Assembly: GCA_937901055.1 (NCBI GenBank)
Contig: CALCGO010000285.1
Coordinates: 1-8,112, forward strand
Length of the DNA stretch: 8,112 nt
Reading direction: 5' to 3'
Source: an uncultured Rhodobacterales bacterium
GTDB taxonomy: Bacteria; Pseudomonadota; Alphaproteobacteria; Rhodobacterales; Rhodobacteraceae
Shown here: positions 1 to 5,916 of the stretch, piece by piece
Numbering within the stretch: the stretch's first letter is position 1
Layout of the letters: each line of letters starts with the position of its first letter
The notes under the pieces: model-generated
The model's database searches: none
What the model saw: only the letters and a program-made list of their open reading frames with translations
Told to the model about the DNA's origin: nothing
Position numbers and translations under genes: made by a program

Positions 1-30
1 GTGGGAGAGTAGGTCATCGCCAATCCTAGA
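1..30 (+). rRNA. rrf: 5S ribosomal RNA, 3' end only (partial)
   Basis: The window opens with GTGGGAGAGTAGGTCATCGC, followed by CAATCCTAGAT. The GGGAGAGTAGGTC block is the conserved 3' part of bacterial 5S rRNA (helix IV/loop E region), and the bases after it would form the 3' strand of the terminal helix I with the 5' end lying outside the window. The exact 3' end is approximate. No tRNA-fMet, often found behind 5S in this bacterial group, follows here. I see no convincing terminator directly after it: only a 5-bp stem, AGATA/TATCT at 28-43, without a T-run. Confidence 0.8.
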
Positions 31-149
31 TAGATTAATATCTCTCATACGATAACAATAGATATAAGCTTAAAGTACCCATACCCAGGCGCGAGCAAGT
101 GCTTGCCTTGGAGCTGAAAGACATTAAAACAGCGGCTATGGAGGACATC

Positions 150-461
150 ATGTTTGCACGAATCTACCAGCCCGCCAAGACAGCTATGTCATCAGGGACG
201 GCCAAAACCAAACTTTGGGTGTTGGAATTTGCACATTCGGAAGCCCGCCGTATTGATCCTTTGATGGGTTGGACCTCCAGCGACGATACACAAACCCAGG
301 TTCGTCTGCAGTTTGACACTAAGGATGCGGCTGTGGACTATGCGGAACGTCACGGTATTCAAGCCACGATTGTGGAGCCGCAAAAGCGGGCAACAAATGT
401 ACGTCCTGGCGGTTATGGGGAAAATTTCGCAACAAATCGTCGTGGTGTCTGGACCCATTAG
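150..461 (+). CDS. ndufs4: NDUFS4-like accessory subunit of respiratory complex I (ETC complex I subunit family)
   Basis: A 103-residue protein homologous to the mitochondrial 18-kDa complex I subunit NDUFS4. In alphaproteobacteria such as Paracoccus this subunit belongs to the NADH:ubiquinone oxidoreductase and sits on the peripheral, cytoplasmic arm. Diagnostic stretches are ARIYQPAKTAM at the N-terminus, the central DPLMGWTSS, QVRLQFDTKDAAVDYAERHG, and the very characteristic C-terminal ENFATNRRGVWTH. Length matches bacterial homologues, which lack the mitochondrial targeting extension. I chose ATG at 150 over the in-frame upstream TTG at 99 because GGAGGA lies at 140-145 and the family alignment begins with MFARIY. 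There is no signal peptide or membrane segment, as expected. The gene stands alone between the rRNA operon and a long non-coding stretch, separate from any nuo operon. A weak promoter candidate (TTGCCT at 103, TAAAAC at 125) would leave a very short leader; readthrough from the rRNA operon is also possible. Confidence 0.93.
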   Translation: MFARIYQPAKTAMSSGTAKTKLWVLEFAHSEARRIDPLMGWTSSDDTQTQVRLQFDTKDAAVDYAERHGIQATIVEPQKRATNVRPGGYGENFATNRRGVWTH

Positions 462-493
462 GCTGCCATCTTACCATGTTAAGGAAGCTGCCT

Positions 494-511
494 CCGGCGC
501 CTTGGTGCCGG
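494..511 (+). terminator. GC-rich hairpin downstream of ndufs4, possible weak terminator
   Basis: CCGGCGC (494-500) and GTGCCGG (505-511) pair over 7 bp with one G-T wobble around the loop CTTG, 33 bp after the ndufs4 stop. The stem is strong but is followed by ACTTAAAAA rather than a T-run, so intrinsic termination would be inefficient. It may instead protect the mRNA 3' end. Confidence 0.4.
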
Positions 512-528
512 ACTTAAAAACGTAGAAC

Positions 529-558
529 TAAATAAAATATATATTAAAATTTTATTTA
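529..558. terminator. AT-only inverted repeat, possible bidirectional terminator
   Basis: TAAATAAAAT (529-538) and ATTTTATTTA (549-558) are a perfect 10-bp inverted repeat around a 10-nt AT loop. Together with the GC hairpin just upstream it could end ndufs4 transcription, but the stem has no G-C pairs and is thermodynamically weak. It could equally be a simple AT-rich boundary segment. Confidence 0.25.
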
Positions 559-1176
559 TCTCGACTTTTACAGGTGAGATTTCGTTTGGTTTTAGTAATT
601 CTCGTTAGGTGGGCAGTCGAGATTAGGAATTCACTATGGATTCGCCCATTCACGTATACTTTGGTTGTTCAGAGTAATCTCATATTCGGCCTGACCGTAC
701 CATTTCTCACACATCGTCACAGTCGGTTGTAGCAGCGTCAAGCTCAAGTATGCTTTGAGTTTCTGACCTGCCCCACCAGGACTTTGCAAAAGATTTTTCT
801 TTTTATGAAGTTGATGCGATATCCTTGATCCACGGCTAGATTGCGCGATTGGCTTGGCCCAGAATCATGGCTGCTAGTCGAGGGAAGGTGTTGATGCTCT
901 ACGCGCATCGCCTTGTTCATTTTGTTTGGGCCCCATTCATGTTATCTTTTGGAACACTGGAAGGTATAAGTTTTGTTTTATGGCGTAGCTTACGACTGCA
1001 ATCAGCGTAGAGTTTCCTCCCCAATTTATCGATCCAGGACAGGTGGGTTGTTCTCATCTAGTTATGGTGCTTTGCGAATTTGGAGAAATGCCTCTGCGGG
1101 TTCCAGTGAGCCTGGCGCGGAACAAGATTACATATTGTTGCGCGGGTACTGCAAACCTGCCGCGCTAGAAATCTGA
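559..1176. other. Long stretch without a confident gene, possibly decayed coding sequence
   Basis: Over 600 bp carry no reading frame with a start, ribosome binding site and recognisable product. Frame fragments on the plus strand read like protein in places. One frame gives DLPHQDFAKDFSFYEVDAIS (765-824), then after a stop an open run to about 1009 containing IARLAWPRIMAASRGKVL. Another frame is open from about 990 to a TAG at 1165-1167 and includes VEFPPQFIDPGQ. The fragments lie in different frames and are broken by stops, which is what a frameshifted relic would look like, but I cannot match them to a family. Unassigned non-coding DNA is equally compatible. No tRNA, CRISPR array or complete insertion sequence is visible. 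Confidence 0.3.
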
Positions 1177-1189
1177 TAACAGACTGTTA
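1177..1189. promoter_or_regulatory. 13-bp palindrome TAACAG-A-CTGTTA, candidate operator
   Basis: TAACAG and CTGTTA form a perfect inverted repeat around a single A, about 185 bp upstream of tctC. It touches a plausible -35 element (TTAGAA at 1187-1192), so a protein bound here could control the promoter at 1187-1216. The binding protein is unknown. Confidence 0.35.
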
Positions 1190-1216
1190 GAAAAACTTAT
1201 TTTGGTACGATACAAT
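1187..1216 (+). promoter_or_regulatory. Candidate sigma-70-type promoter for the tctCBA-sauST operon
   Basis: TTAGAA (1187-1192), an 18-bp spacer, then TACAAT (1211-1216). The -10 box differs from consensus in one base; the -35 is poor, as expected for an activated promoter. Transcription would start near 1224, giving a leader of about 150 nt that contains the 14-bp palindrome. An alternative is TTGAGG at 1280-1285 with a poor -10 inside that palindrome (near 1303-1309). Neither is certain. Confidence 0.3.
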
Positions 1217-1301
1217 AAACATAGACAGAAATAAATTAAAAGTTAAGCTGGACTAAGTGCCATGGATGTAAAGGGCCTTTTGAGGATGTTGTCTGATATG
1301 T

Positions 1302-1315
1302 GAACCATATGGTTC
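1302..1315. promoter_or_regulatory. Perfect 14-bp palindrome GAACCATATGGTTC, candidate operator of the sulfonate operon
   Basis: Every position of GAACCATATGGTTC is self-complementary, and the right half-site is repeated directly (GGTTCGGTTCGG, 1311-1322). With no loop it is a poor RNA hairpin, so a dimeric DNA-binding regulator is the natural reading. It ends 57 bp before the tctC start, where a repressor or activator of the operon would be expected. No regulator gene is in the window, so the cognate protein (a SauR-like regulator, for example) must be encoded elsewhere. Confidence 0.55.
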
Positions 1316-1358
1316 GGTTCGGCAAGCTAGGGGTAAGATTTTACGTTGCGGCACCCAT

Positions 1359-1367
1359 AAGGGAGGT
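1359..1367 (+). promoter_or_regulatory. Strong Shine-Dalgarno of tctC
   Basis: AAGGGAGGT, with GGGAGG at 1361-1366, stands 6 nt before the ATG at 1373. It is the best ribosome binding site in the window, fitting a receptor that must be made in excess over its membrane partners. Confidence 0.75.
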
Positions 1368-1372
1368 AAAAA

Positions 1373-2386
1373 ATGAGAAATATTATTGGAACAGCGGCAC
1401 TTTGTGCTGCGATGATGGCAGCTGGATCGGCGTATGCATTTGAGTGTAAACGTGGTGAAGCATCTTTTGACAAACCTGGTGGGTTTCCAGAGCGTGCTTT
1501 GACAATGATCGTACCATATGGTCCTGCAGGTGGATCAGGGCAGGTAGCTGCTGCGATGGCCGAAGCGGTGACTGAACTGACTGGCATTCCAATCAACCGC
1601 GATCACAAACCAGGCGGTTCTGGGACTGTTGGTATGACGGCCTATATGGCGGCGCCAGCAGATGGATATAACGTTTTGGAACACATTGATGACGCGTCCT
1701 CTGCGCATGCGTTGGATTCATCTATGCCAAACCCAGCAGATGATTTGATCCCACTGGTGGTTAGCCAGGTGACATTCAGTCAGGTGTATATCCGCACAAA
1801 TGAAACACGTTTTAGCGATTGGCCATCTTTTGTAGAATGGGTCAAGGCGCAAAACGGCAAAGCAACCATTGCGAACGTATCCAAAGAGGGTTCGATGGAG
1901 CGTGTCACAATGGGCTTTATCACCGATGCAAGTGGCATGAAAATTCAGCAGATCTCATTCGACAAGGGTGCCCCACGTTACGGCGCCTTGTTGGGTGGAC
2001 AAGTGGACGCCCTTTTTGAGCAGCCTGGTGATGTGCGCAACTTCCTTGATGCGGGTCAATTTAAACCAATCCTAACAATCTTTGATGAACGCCCAGCCGC
2101 GTTTGCAGATACGCCAACGCACCGAGAAGTGGGTATGGATTTTGATCCATTGCTACGTTTTCGGGGATTCTATGTACATGCAGATGCACCAGTAGATCGC
2201 GTCGAATGGCTAAAGTGGGCTTTTCAGCGTGGATATTGTGAAGACAGCTACCAGGCATTCAATGAATCAAAATTCATGACTGTGATTGACAGCTATCGTG
2301 ATACTAACGGTGCAAAAGATTTGATTGCCCGTTCGATCGAGCAGTATCGCGAAGTGTACAAAGCCATGGGCCTAGACGTGAAATAA
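1373..2386 (+). CDS. tctC: TctC: periplasmic substrate-binding receptor of a tripartite tricarboxylate transporter (Bug family)
   Basis: A 337-residue secreted solute receptor that delivers an organic anion to the TctAB permease. Residues 1-22 are a clear Sec signal peptide (charged MRN start, hydrophobic Ala-rich core, SAYA cleavage before F23). The mature protein shows the Bug fold markers: ALTMIVPYGPAGGSGQ (first strand and ligand loop, from about residue 43), HKPGGSGTVGMT (second ligand loop, about residues 79-90) and the AAPADGY turn. Mature length is usual for the family. The only two cysteines left after cleavage are C25 and C289, placed so that they could join the N-terminal extension to the C-terminal lobe by a disulfide; this is inference. 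TctC proteins bind carboxylates and related anions. Because the operon continues into sauS and sauT, sulfoacetate is the likely ligand, but sequence alone cannot separate it from tricarboxylates or other small acids. The start is fixed by its strong ribosome binding site. Confidence 0.93.
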   Translation: MRNIIGTAALCAAMMAAGSAYAFECKRGEASFDKPGGFPERALTMIVPYGPAGGSGQVAAAMAEAVTELTGIPINRDHKPGGSGTVGMTAYMAAPADGYNVLEHIDDASSAHALDSSMPNPADDLIPLVVSQVTFSQVYIRTNETRFSDWPSFVEWVKAQNGKATIANVSKEGSMERVTMGFITDASGMKIQQISFDKGAPRYGALLGGQVDALFEQPGDVRNFLDAGQFKPILTIFDERPAAFADTPTHREVGMDFDPLLRFRGFYVHADAPVDRVEWLKWAFQRGYCEDSYQAFNESKFMTVIDSYRDTNGAKDLIARSIEQYREVYKAMGLDVK

Positions 2387-2404
2387 ACAAAAGATAATAA
2401 ATAT

Positions 2405-2432
2405 AACATGGCGCCGTTTGGCGCCATGTTTT
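2405..2432 (+). terminator. Strong hairpin between tctC and tctB, likely partial terminator or mRNA-stabilising element
   Basis: AACATGGCGCC (2405-2415) and GGCGCCATGTT (2420-2430) pair perfectly over 11 bp with the loop GTTT, and the stem runs into a T-run (2429-2432). It lies 18 bp after the tctC stop and 26 bp before the tctB start. Since the downstream genes clearly belong to the same operon, it most likely ends only part of the transcripts or blocks 3' exonucleases behind tctC, giving more receptor than permease. This arrangement is common in transporter operons with a periplasmic receptor. Confidence 0.7.
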
Positions 2433-2456
2433 CTGCTGAGAGCATGGGAATATACT

Positions 2457-3002
2457 GTGGGACGACTAACACTCAGTAATCTGATCGAAGCCGCGATTTT
2501 TTTGTTGATCGCTGGCATTTTTTACGCCTTTTCATTCGAATTCAATCAACCTATCGAAATCTATATCTTTGGGGCCACCGCATGGCCACGAGTTGTGGTT
2601 GGATTTTTACTATTGGCGACACTTGGAAATCTTTGGTTCCATTATCGCTATGGCAACGCGACACAGGCAACTTTGGGCCAATCGGAGGATAAGGCAGACT
2701 TTAGTGAGGCCGGAACTGTACGCCGCATGATAGCCGTGCTGCTGACGCCGTTAATATTTGCCTATCTGCTCAAACCAATTGGCATTTACTTTAGTGCACC
2801 GTTTTTCATTGCCGCAATTATCTGGTTTTTTGGCGAACGTAGATGGAAGGTGATCTTGATCATGACTCTGTTTATTTATTGTGTTTTCATTGGGCTATTC
2901 CTAATGATTTTGAACGCTCCATTGCCCCAAGGCAATGTGTCACCCTTTTATGATTTCAGCGCGTGGGTGCTGAAACTGAATGCTAAGTTGCAAGGGATTT
3001 AA
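2457..3002 (+). CDS. tctB: TctB: small membrane subunit of the tripartite tricarboxylate transporter
   Basis: A 181-residue integral inner-membrane protein of the poorly conserved TctB (DUF1468) family, partner of TctA. Four hydrophobic segments are visible: the first around AIFLLIAGIFYAF near the N-terminus; the second in RVVVGFLLLATLGNLW, after the typical GATAWPR motif; then two close segments in the C-terminal half (MIAVLLTPLIFAYLL to IIWFF, and VILIMTLFIYCVFIGLFLMI). A charged cytoplasmic loop lies between the second and third. I chose GTG at 2457, which has GGGA at 2446-2449 with a 7-nt spacer and starts MGRLTLSNLIEAA as in relatives. The in-frame TTG at 2418 lies in the loop of the upstream hairpin, has no ribosome binding site and adds residues not typical of the family. 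The gene is followed by tctA after 6 bp. Confidence 0.88.
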   Translation: MGRLTLSNLIEAAIFLLIAGIFYAFSFEFNQPIEIYIFGATAWPRVVVGFLLLATLGNLWFHYRYGNATQATLGQSEDKADFSEAGTVRRMIAVLLTPLIFAYLLKPIGIYFSAPFFIAAIIWFFGERRWKVILIMTLFIYCVFIGLFLMILNAPLPQGNVSPFYDFSAWVLKLNAKLQGI

Positions 3003-3008
3003 AGCGCA

Positions 3009-4499
3009 ATGATCGAGAATTTTTTAGCGGGTTCCGCAGCTCTTTTTGGTGATCCCTTCACGATAGGCATCTTCGTCTTTGGCGTCGTGGGCGGCATGTT
3101 GTTTGGGGCAATCCCCGGGGTTAGTATGCTGACACTTGCGGCGATTTTGTTGCCCTTTACCGCAAGCCTGGAACCTGCACAGGGCGTTATGTTGTTTGCG
3201 GTCATTTACTGTACTGGGACCTATGGCGGTGCGATTACTGCAATTTTGTTCAACATTCCTGGATCCGCCGAAAATGCTCCAACCGCGTTTGATGGCTACC
3301 CCATGACGCAAAAAGGCCAATCGGGAAAGGCTGTTGGCGCAGCCGTGTTGTGTTCGGCCATTGGGGGCATTGCATCGGCCCTCGTTATGATGGCCGCAAC
3401 CGAACCATTAGCAAATTGGGCGATCCGCAACATTGGCCCGCCTGAAATCTTTGCTCTTGTTTTCTTTGGTCTAATCGTCGCCTCATCCGTTGGGGCGCGC
3501 ACCATTTGGAAAGGCTGGATGTCGGTCCTAATCGGATTGTTGATCGCAACCATTGGTCAAGATCCGGTGGGAGGCATCAACCGTTATAATTTTGGCATGA
3601 CTGATTTAGCCGCTGGTATTGCGTTTATCCCTGCGATCTTGGGGTTCTTTGCGGTTTCAGAAATCTTTGTTCAGGCTGAGAAGAAGGCCAGCGGTAAATA
3701 CCAGGCACCCAAAGTCAGCATGACGTTTCCATCTTTTATTGAACTATGGATGCATAAAATCGCTGTGCTGCGATCTATCCTAGTTGGGTTTTTCTGTGGC
3801 ATCCTGCCGGGCATTGGCGCCACGCTCGCCGCTTTCATGAGTTATGGCGAAGCTGTGCGGTGGTCCAAAAACCCAGAGGAGTTTGGCAAGGGTAAACTAG
3901 AAGGGGTTATTTCCGCAGAAACCGCAAACAACGCGGCAACGGGTGCGGCGATGATCCCGCTGTTGGCATTGGGTCTGCCGGGAGGCGCATTAACCGCGAT
4001 GATGGTTGCGGTGTTCCAAATGCATGATCTGCAACCTGGTCCATTGGTTTTTATGCTGTCACCTGATCTGATTTGGATTGTGTTTGCGGCGATGTTCTAC
4101 GCCAATTTGTCCATCCTGATCATTGGTGTTTTAGAAACCAAAACTATTTTGAACCTATTGAAAATCCCATTCCAGTTCTTGGCACCGCTTATTTTGATGT
4201 TGGCCACAACAGGGGCTTATATCGGACGTGGTTTGGTTTTGGATGTGATGGTAATGTTCCTAGCAGGCATTATTGGGTATCTGCTGCGCCGTTCTGGGTT
4301 TTCGATCCCTGCAATTGTACTAGGTTTGATTCTTGGTAAAATTGGCGAACAAAATTTCGCGCAAGGCATGCAGATGGTGCATTACGATTTGGGCACGTAT
4401 TTTTCTCGTCCAATTTGTGCAATTTTGATCGCTGCAGGTGTAATCACTCTTGCATCAAACATCTACCGCGCGTTTACCTCAATTAAGACAAAGGCATAA
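3009..4499 (+). CDS. tctA: TctA: large membrane subunit of the tripartite tricarboxylate transporter
   Basis: A 496-residue permease of usual TctA length that carries substrate across the inner membrane, probably driven by a cation gradient, using TctC for delivery. It shows the family's twofold internal repeat: the first half has GAIPGVS (residues 33-39) and LFNIPGSAENAPTAFDGYPM (80-99); the second half has the matching GILPGIGATLAAF (from 264) and ALGLPGG (320-326). About a dozen hydrophobic segments run through the chain, with a polar central loop near residues 218-245 (AEKKASGKYQAPK). It starts 6 bp after tctB, with AAGGGA at 2992-2997 inside the tctB end as a distant ribosome binding site, so translation is probably coupled to tctB. 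Only 31 bp separate it from sauS and no terminator lies between, which places transport and catabolism on one transcript. Confidence 0.96.
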   Translation: MIENFLAGSAALFGDPFTIGIFVFGVVGGMLFGAIPGVSMLTLAAILLPFTASLEPAQGVMLFAVIYCTGTYGGAITAILFNIPGSAENAPTAFDGYPMTQKGQSGKAVGAAVLCSAIGGIASALVMMAATEPLANWAIRNIGPPEIFALVFFGLIVASSVGARTIWKGWMSVLIGLLIATIGQDPVGGINRYNFGMTDLAAGIAFIPAILGFFAVSEIFVQAEKKASGKYQAPKVSMTFPSFIELWMHKIAVLRSILVGFFCGILPGIGATLAAFMSYGEAVRWSKNPEEFGKGKLEGVISAETANNAATGAAMIPLLALGLPGGALTAMMVAVFQMHDLQPGPLVFMLSPDLIWIVFAAMFYANLSILIIGVLETKTILNLLKIPFQFLAPLILMLATTGAYIGRGLVLDVMVMFLAGIIGYLLRRSGFSIPAIVLGLILGKIGEQNFAQGMQMVHYDLGTYFSRPICAILIAAGVITLASNIYRAFTSIKTKA

Positions 4500-4530
4500 G
4501 GCTGGGGTAACCTGAAACGGAGTTTATGGA

Positions 4531-5916
4531 ATGACGGATACTGGCGTTCAGGCGATTGTTGCGCATTCGCGCATCGCACAGGCAGAGTACGAAAAAAATG
4601 GATCGCAGCAGCGCTATGACCACGCTGCGCAAGCTGTGGCATGGGTGATTATGGAACCCGCCCGCAATCGGCGTTTGGCAGAATTGGCCGTGGAAACTAC
4701 AGGGCTGGGAAATGTTCCTGATAAGATCATTAAAAATCATCGTAAAACATTAGGTCTAATGCAGGATATTCAAAATGTGGTGACCTTTGGTGTTATGTCG
4801 GATGATCCTAAAACAGGGATTACGGAAATTGCCCGCCCCAAAGGGGTTGTGGGTGCGATTGTGCCCTCAACAAACCCTGCGGCTACACCTGCTAATAACA
4901 TAATCAATGCGTTGAAATGCGGCAATTCAATTGTGGTCGCGCCATCGCCTAAGGGGGTAGCCTGTTGTGAACTGTTGCTTGAATATATCCATGCCGAGTT
5001 TGCGAAAATTGGCGAGGATCCCGCACTGGTGCAAATGATCCCCACACCTGGGTCCAAAGAAAAGACACAAACATTGATGGATCAGTGTGATATGATCGTC
5101 TGCACGGGCAGCCAAAACAACGTGCATCGCGCACAAACCGCAGGGACCCCAGCAGTTGCTGTAGGCGCTGGAAATGTGACAGTGATCGTAGATGAAACCG
5201 CAGATTTGGATGGGGCTGCAGCAAAAATTCGGGCGTCTAAATGCTTTGATAATGCCACTTCTTGCAGCTCGGAAAATTCGGTTGTTGTGGTGGATGCAGT
5301 TTACGATGATTTCATTGCTGCACTCGCGCGCGCAGGTGGTGCGTTTTATGCGGATGAGGCAGCGTTGGTATCCAAACTATGGCCGGATGGGCATTTGAAC
5401 CGTTCGGTCATTGCACAAGATGCGGATAAAATGATTGCTGCCCTTGATGTGGACGTGCCAGAGGGGACTGAATTTTTGGTTGTGCCGACATCAGGTATAG
5501 GTCCGGATCATCCGCTGTCTGGCGAAAAACTTAGCCGTGTTTTGGCTCTGTATTGCGCGTCTGATTTTGACGCTGCTTTGGATATGACGCATAAAATTCA
5601 GGCTTATCAGGGGGCAGGGCATTCGGTGGGATTACATTCTGCATTGGATGAGCGCGCGTATACCTTGGCAACGGCAATCCCCACCAGTCGGATCATTGTT
5701 AATCAGGCGCATACATTTGCGACGGGTGGATCGTTCACTAATGGCATGCCCTTTTCCCTGTCGATGGGGTGTGGCACATGGGGGGGCAATTCTGTGAATG
5801 AAAATGTGAACTATCGCCACTTTCTACAATCAACAAAAATTATTCGCGAAATTTCATCGCGTGAACCCAAATTAGAAGACATCTTTGATGGGTATTGGAG
5901 CCTTGCTGGGAAATGA
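4531..5916 (+). CDS. sauS: SauS-type sulfoacetaldehyde dehydrogenase (CoA-acylating)
   Basis: A 461-residue cytoplasmic enzyme of the CoA-acylating branch of the aldehyde dehydrogenase superfamily (relatives: EutE, MhpF-like enzymes and the AdhE N-terminal domain). In sulfoacetate breakdown SauS reduces sulfoacetyl-CoA with NAD(P)H to sulfoacetaldehyde and free CoA. Visible landmarks are the nucleotide-binding region PKGVVGAIVPSTNPAATP (from about residue 106), VCTGSQNNVHRA, AVGAGNVTVIVDETADL, and the catalytic cysteine C245 in FDNATSCSSENSVVV, the acylating-type nucleophile motif. The C-terminal TGGSFTNGMPFSLSMGCGTWGGN block is typical of this subgroup. The start ATG at 4531 has GGAG at 4519-4522 with an 8-nt spacer. 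Its stop overlaps the sauT start (ATGA). The pairing with a dedicated acyl-CoA synthetase and a TTT system supports the sulfoacetate assignment; another short acyl-CoA (propionyl-, acetyl-type) cannot be excluded from sequence alone. Confidence 0.85.
   Translation: MTDTGVQAIVAHSRIAQAEYEKNGSQQRYDHAAQAVAWVIMEPARNRRLAELAVETTGLGNVPDKIIKNHRKTLGLMQDIQNVVTFGVMSDDPKTGITEIARPKGVVGAIVPSTNPAATPANNIINALKCGNSIVVAPSPKGVACCELLLEYIHAEFAKIGEDPALVQMIPTPGSKEKTQTLMDQCDMIVCTGSQNNVHRAQTAGTPAVAVGAGNVTVIVDETADLDGAAAKIRASKCFDNATSCSSENSVVVVDAVYDDFIAALARAGGAFYADEAALVSKLWPDGHLNRSVIAQDADKMIAALDVDVPEGTEFLVVPTSGIGPDHPLSGEKLSRVLALYCASDFDAALDMTHKIQAYQGAGHSVGLHSALDERAYTLATAIPTSRIIVNQAHTFATGGSFTNGMPFSLSMGCGTWGGNSVNENVNYRHFLQSTKIIREISSREPKLEDIFDGYWSLAGK

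Noticed and set aside
95..106. Inverted repeat GCAAG-TG-CTTGC before ndufs4
   Set aside because: Arms of only 5 bp with a 2-nt centre; too short to call an operator or terminator without further support.
99..149. N-terminal extension of ndufs4 from TTG at 99
   Set aside because: The family begins at the ATG at 150, which has its own GGAGGA; the added residues are not seen in homologues as I know them.
313..525. 70-residue plus-strand frame overlapping ndufs4
   Set aside because: It lies mostly within the well-supported ndufs4 gene in another frame and has no ribosome binding site or family match.
973..1176. 67-residue open frame (MFYGVAYDC start)
   Set aside because: No ribosome binding site, no recognisable domain, and other frames of the same stretch look at least as protein-like.
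1270..1280. AAAGG-G-CCTTT inverted repeat near the tctC promoter region
   Set aside because: Five-base arms only, with no position or repetition that sets it apart from chance.
2418..2456. tctB start at TTG 2418
   Set aside because: The codon falls in the loop of a strong hairpin and lacks a ribosome binding site; GTG at 2457 has both spacing and family support.
5895..5912. sauT start at TTG 5895
   Set aside because: The ATG at 5913 overlapping the sauS stop is the standard coupled arrangement and gives a normal N-terminus.
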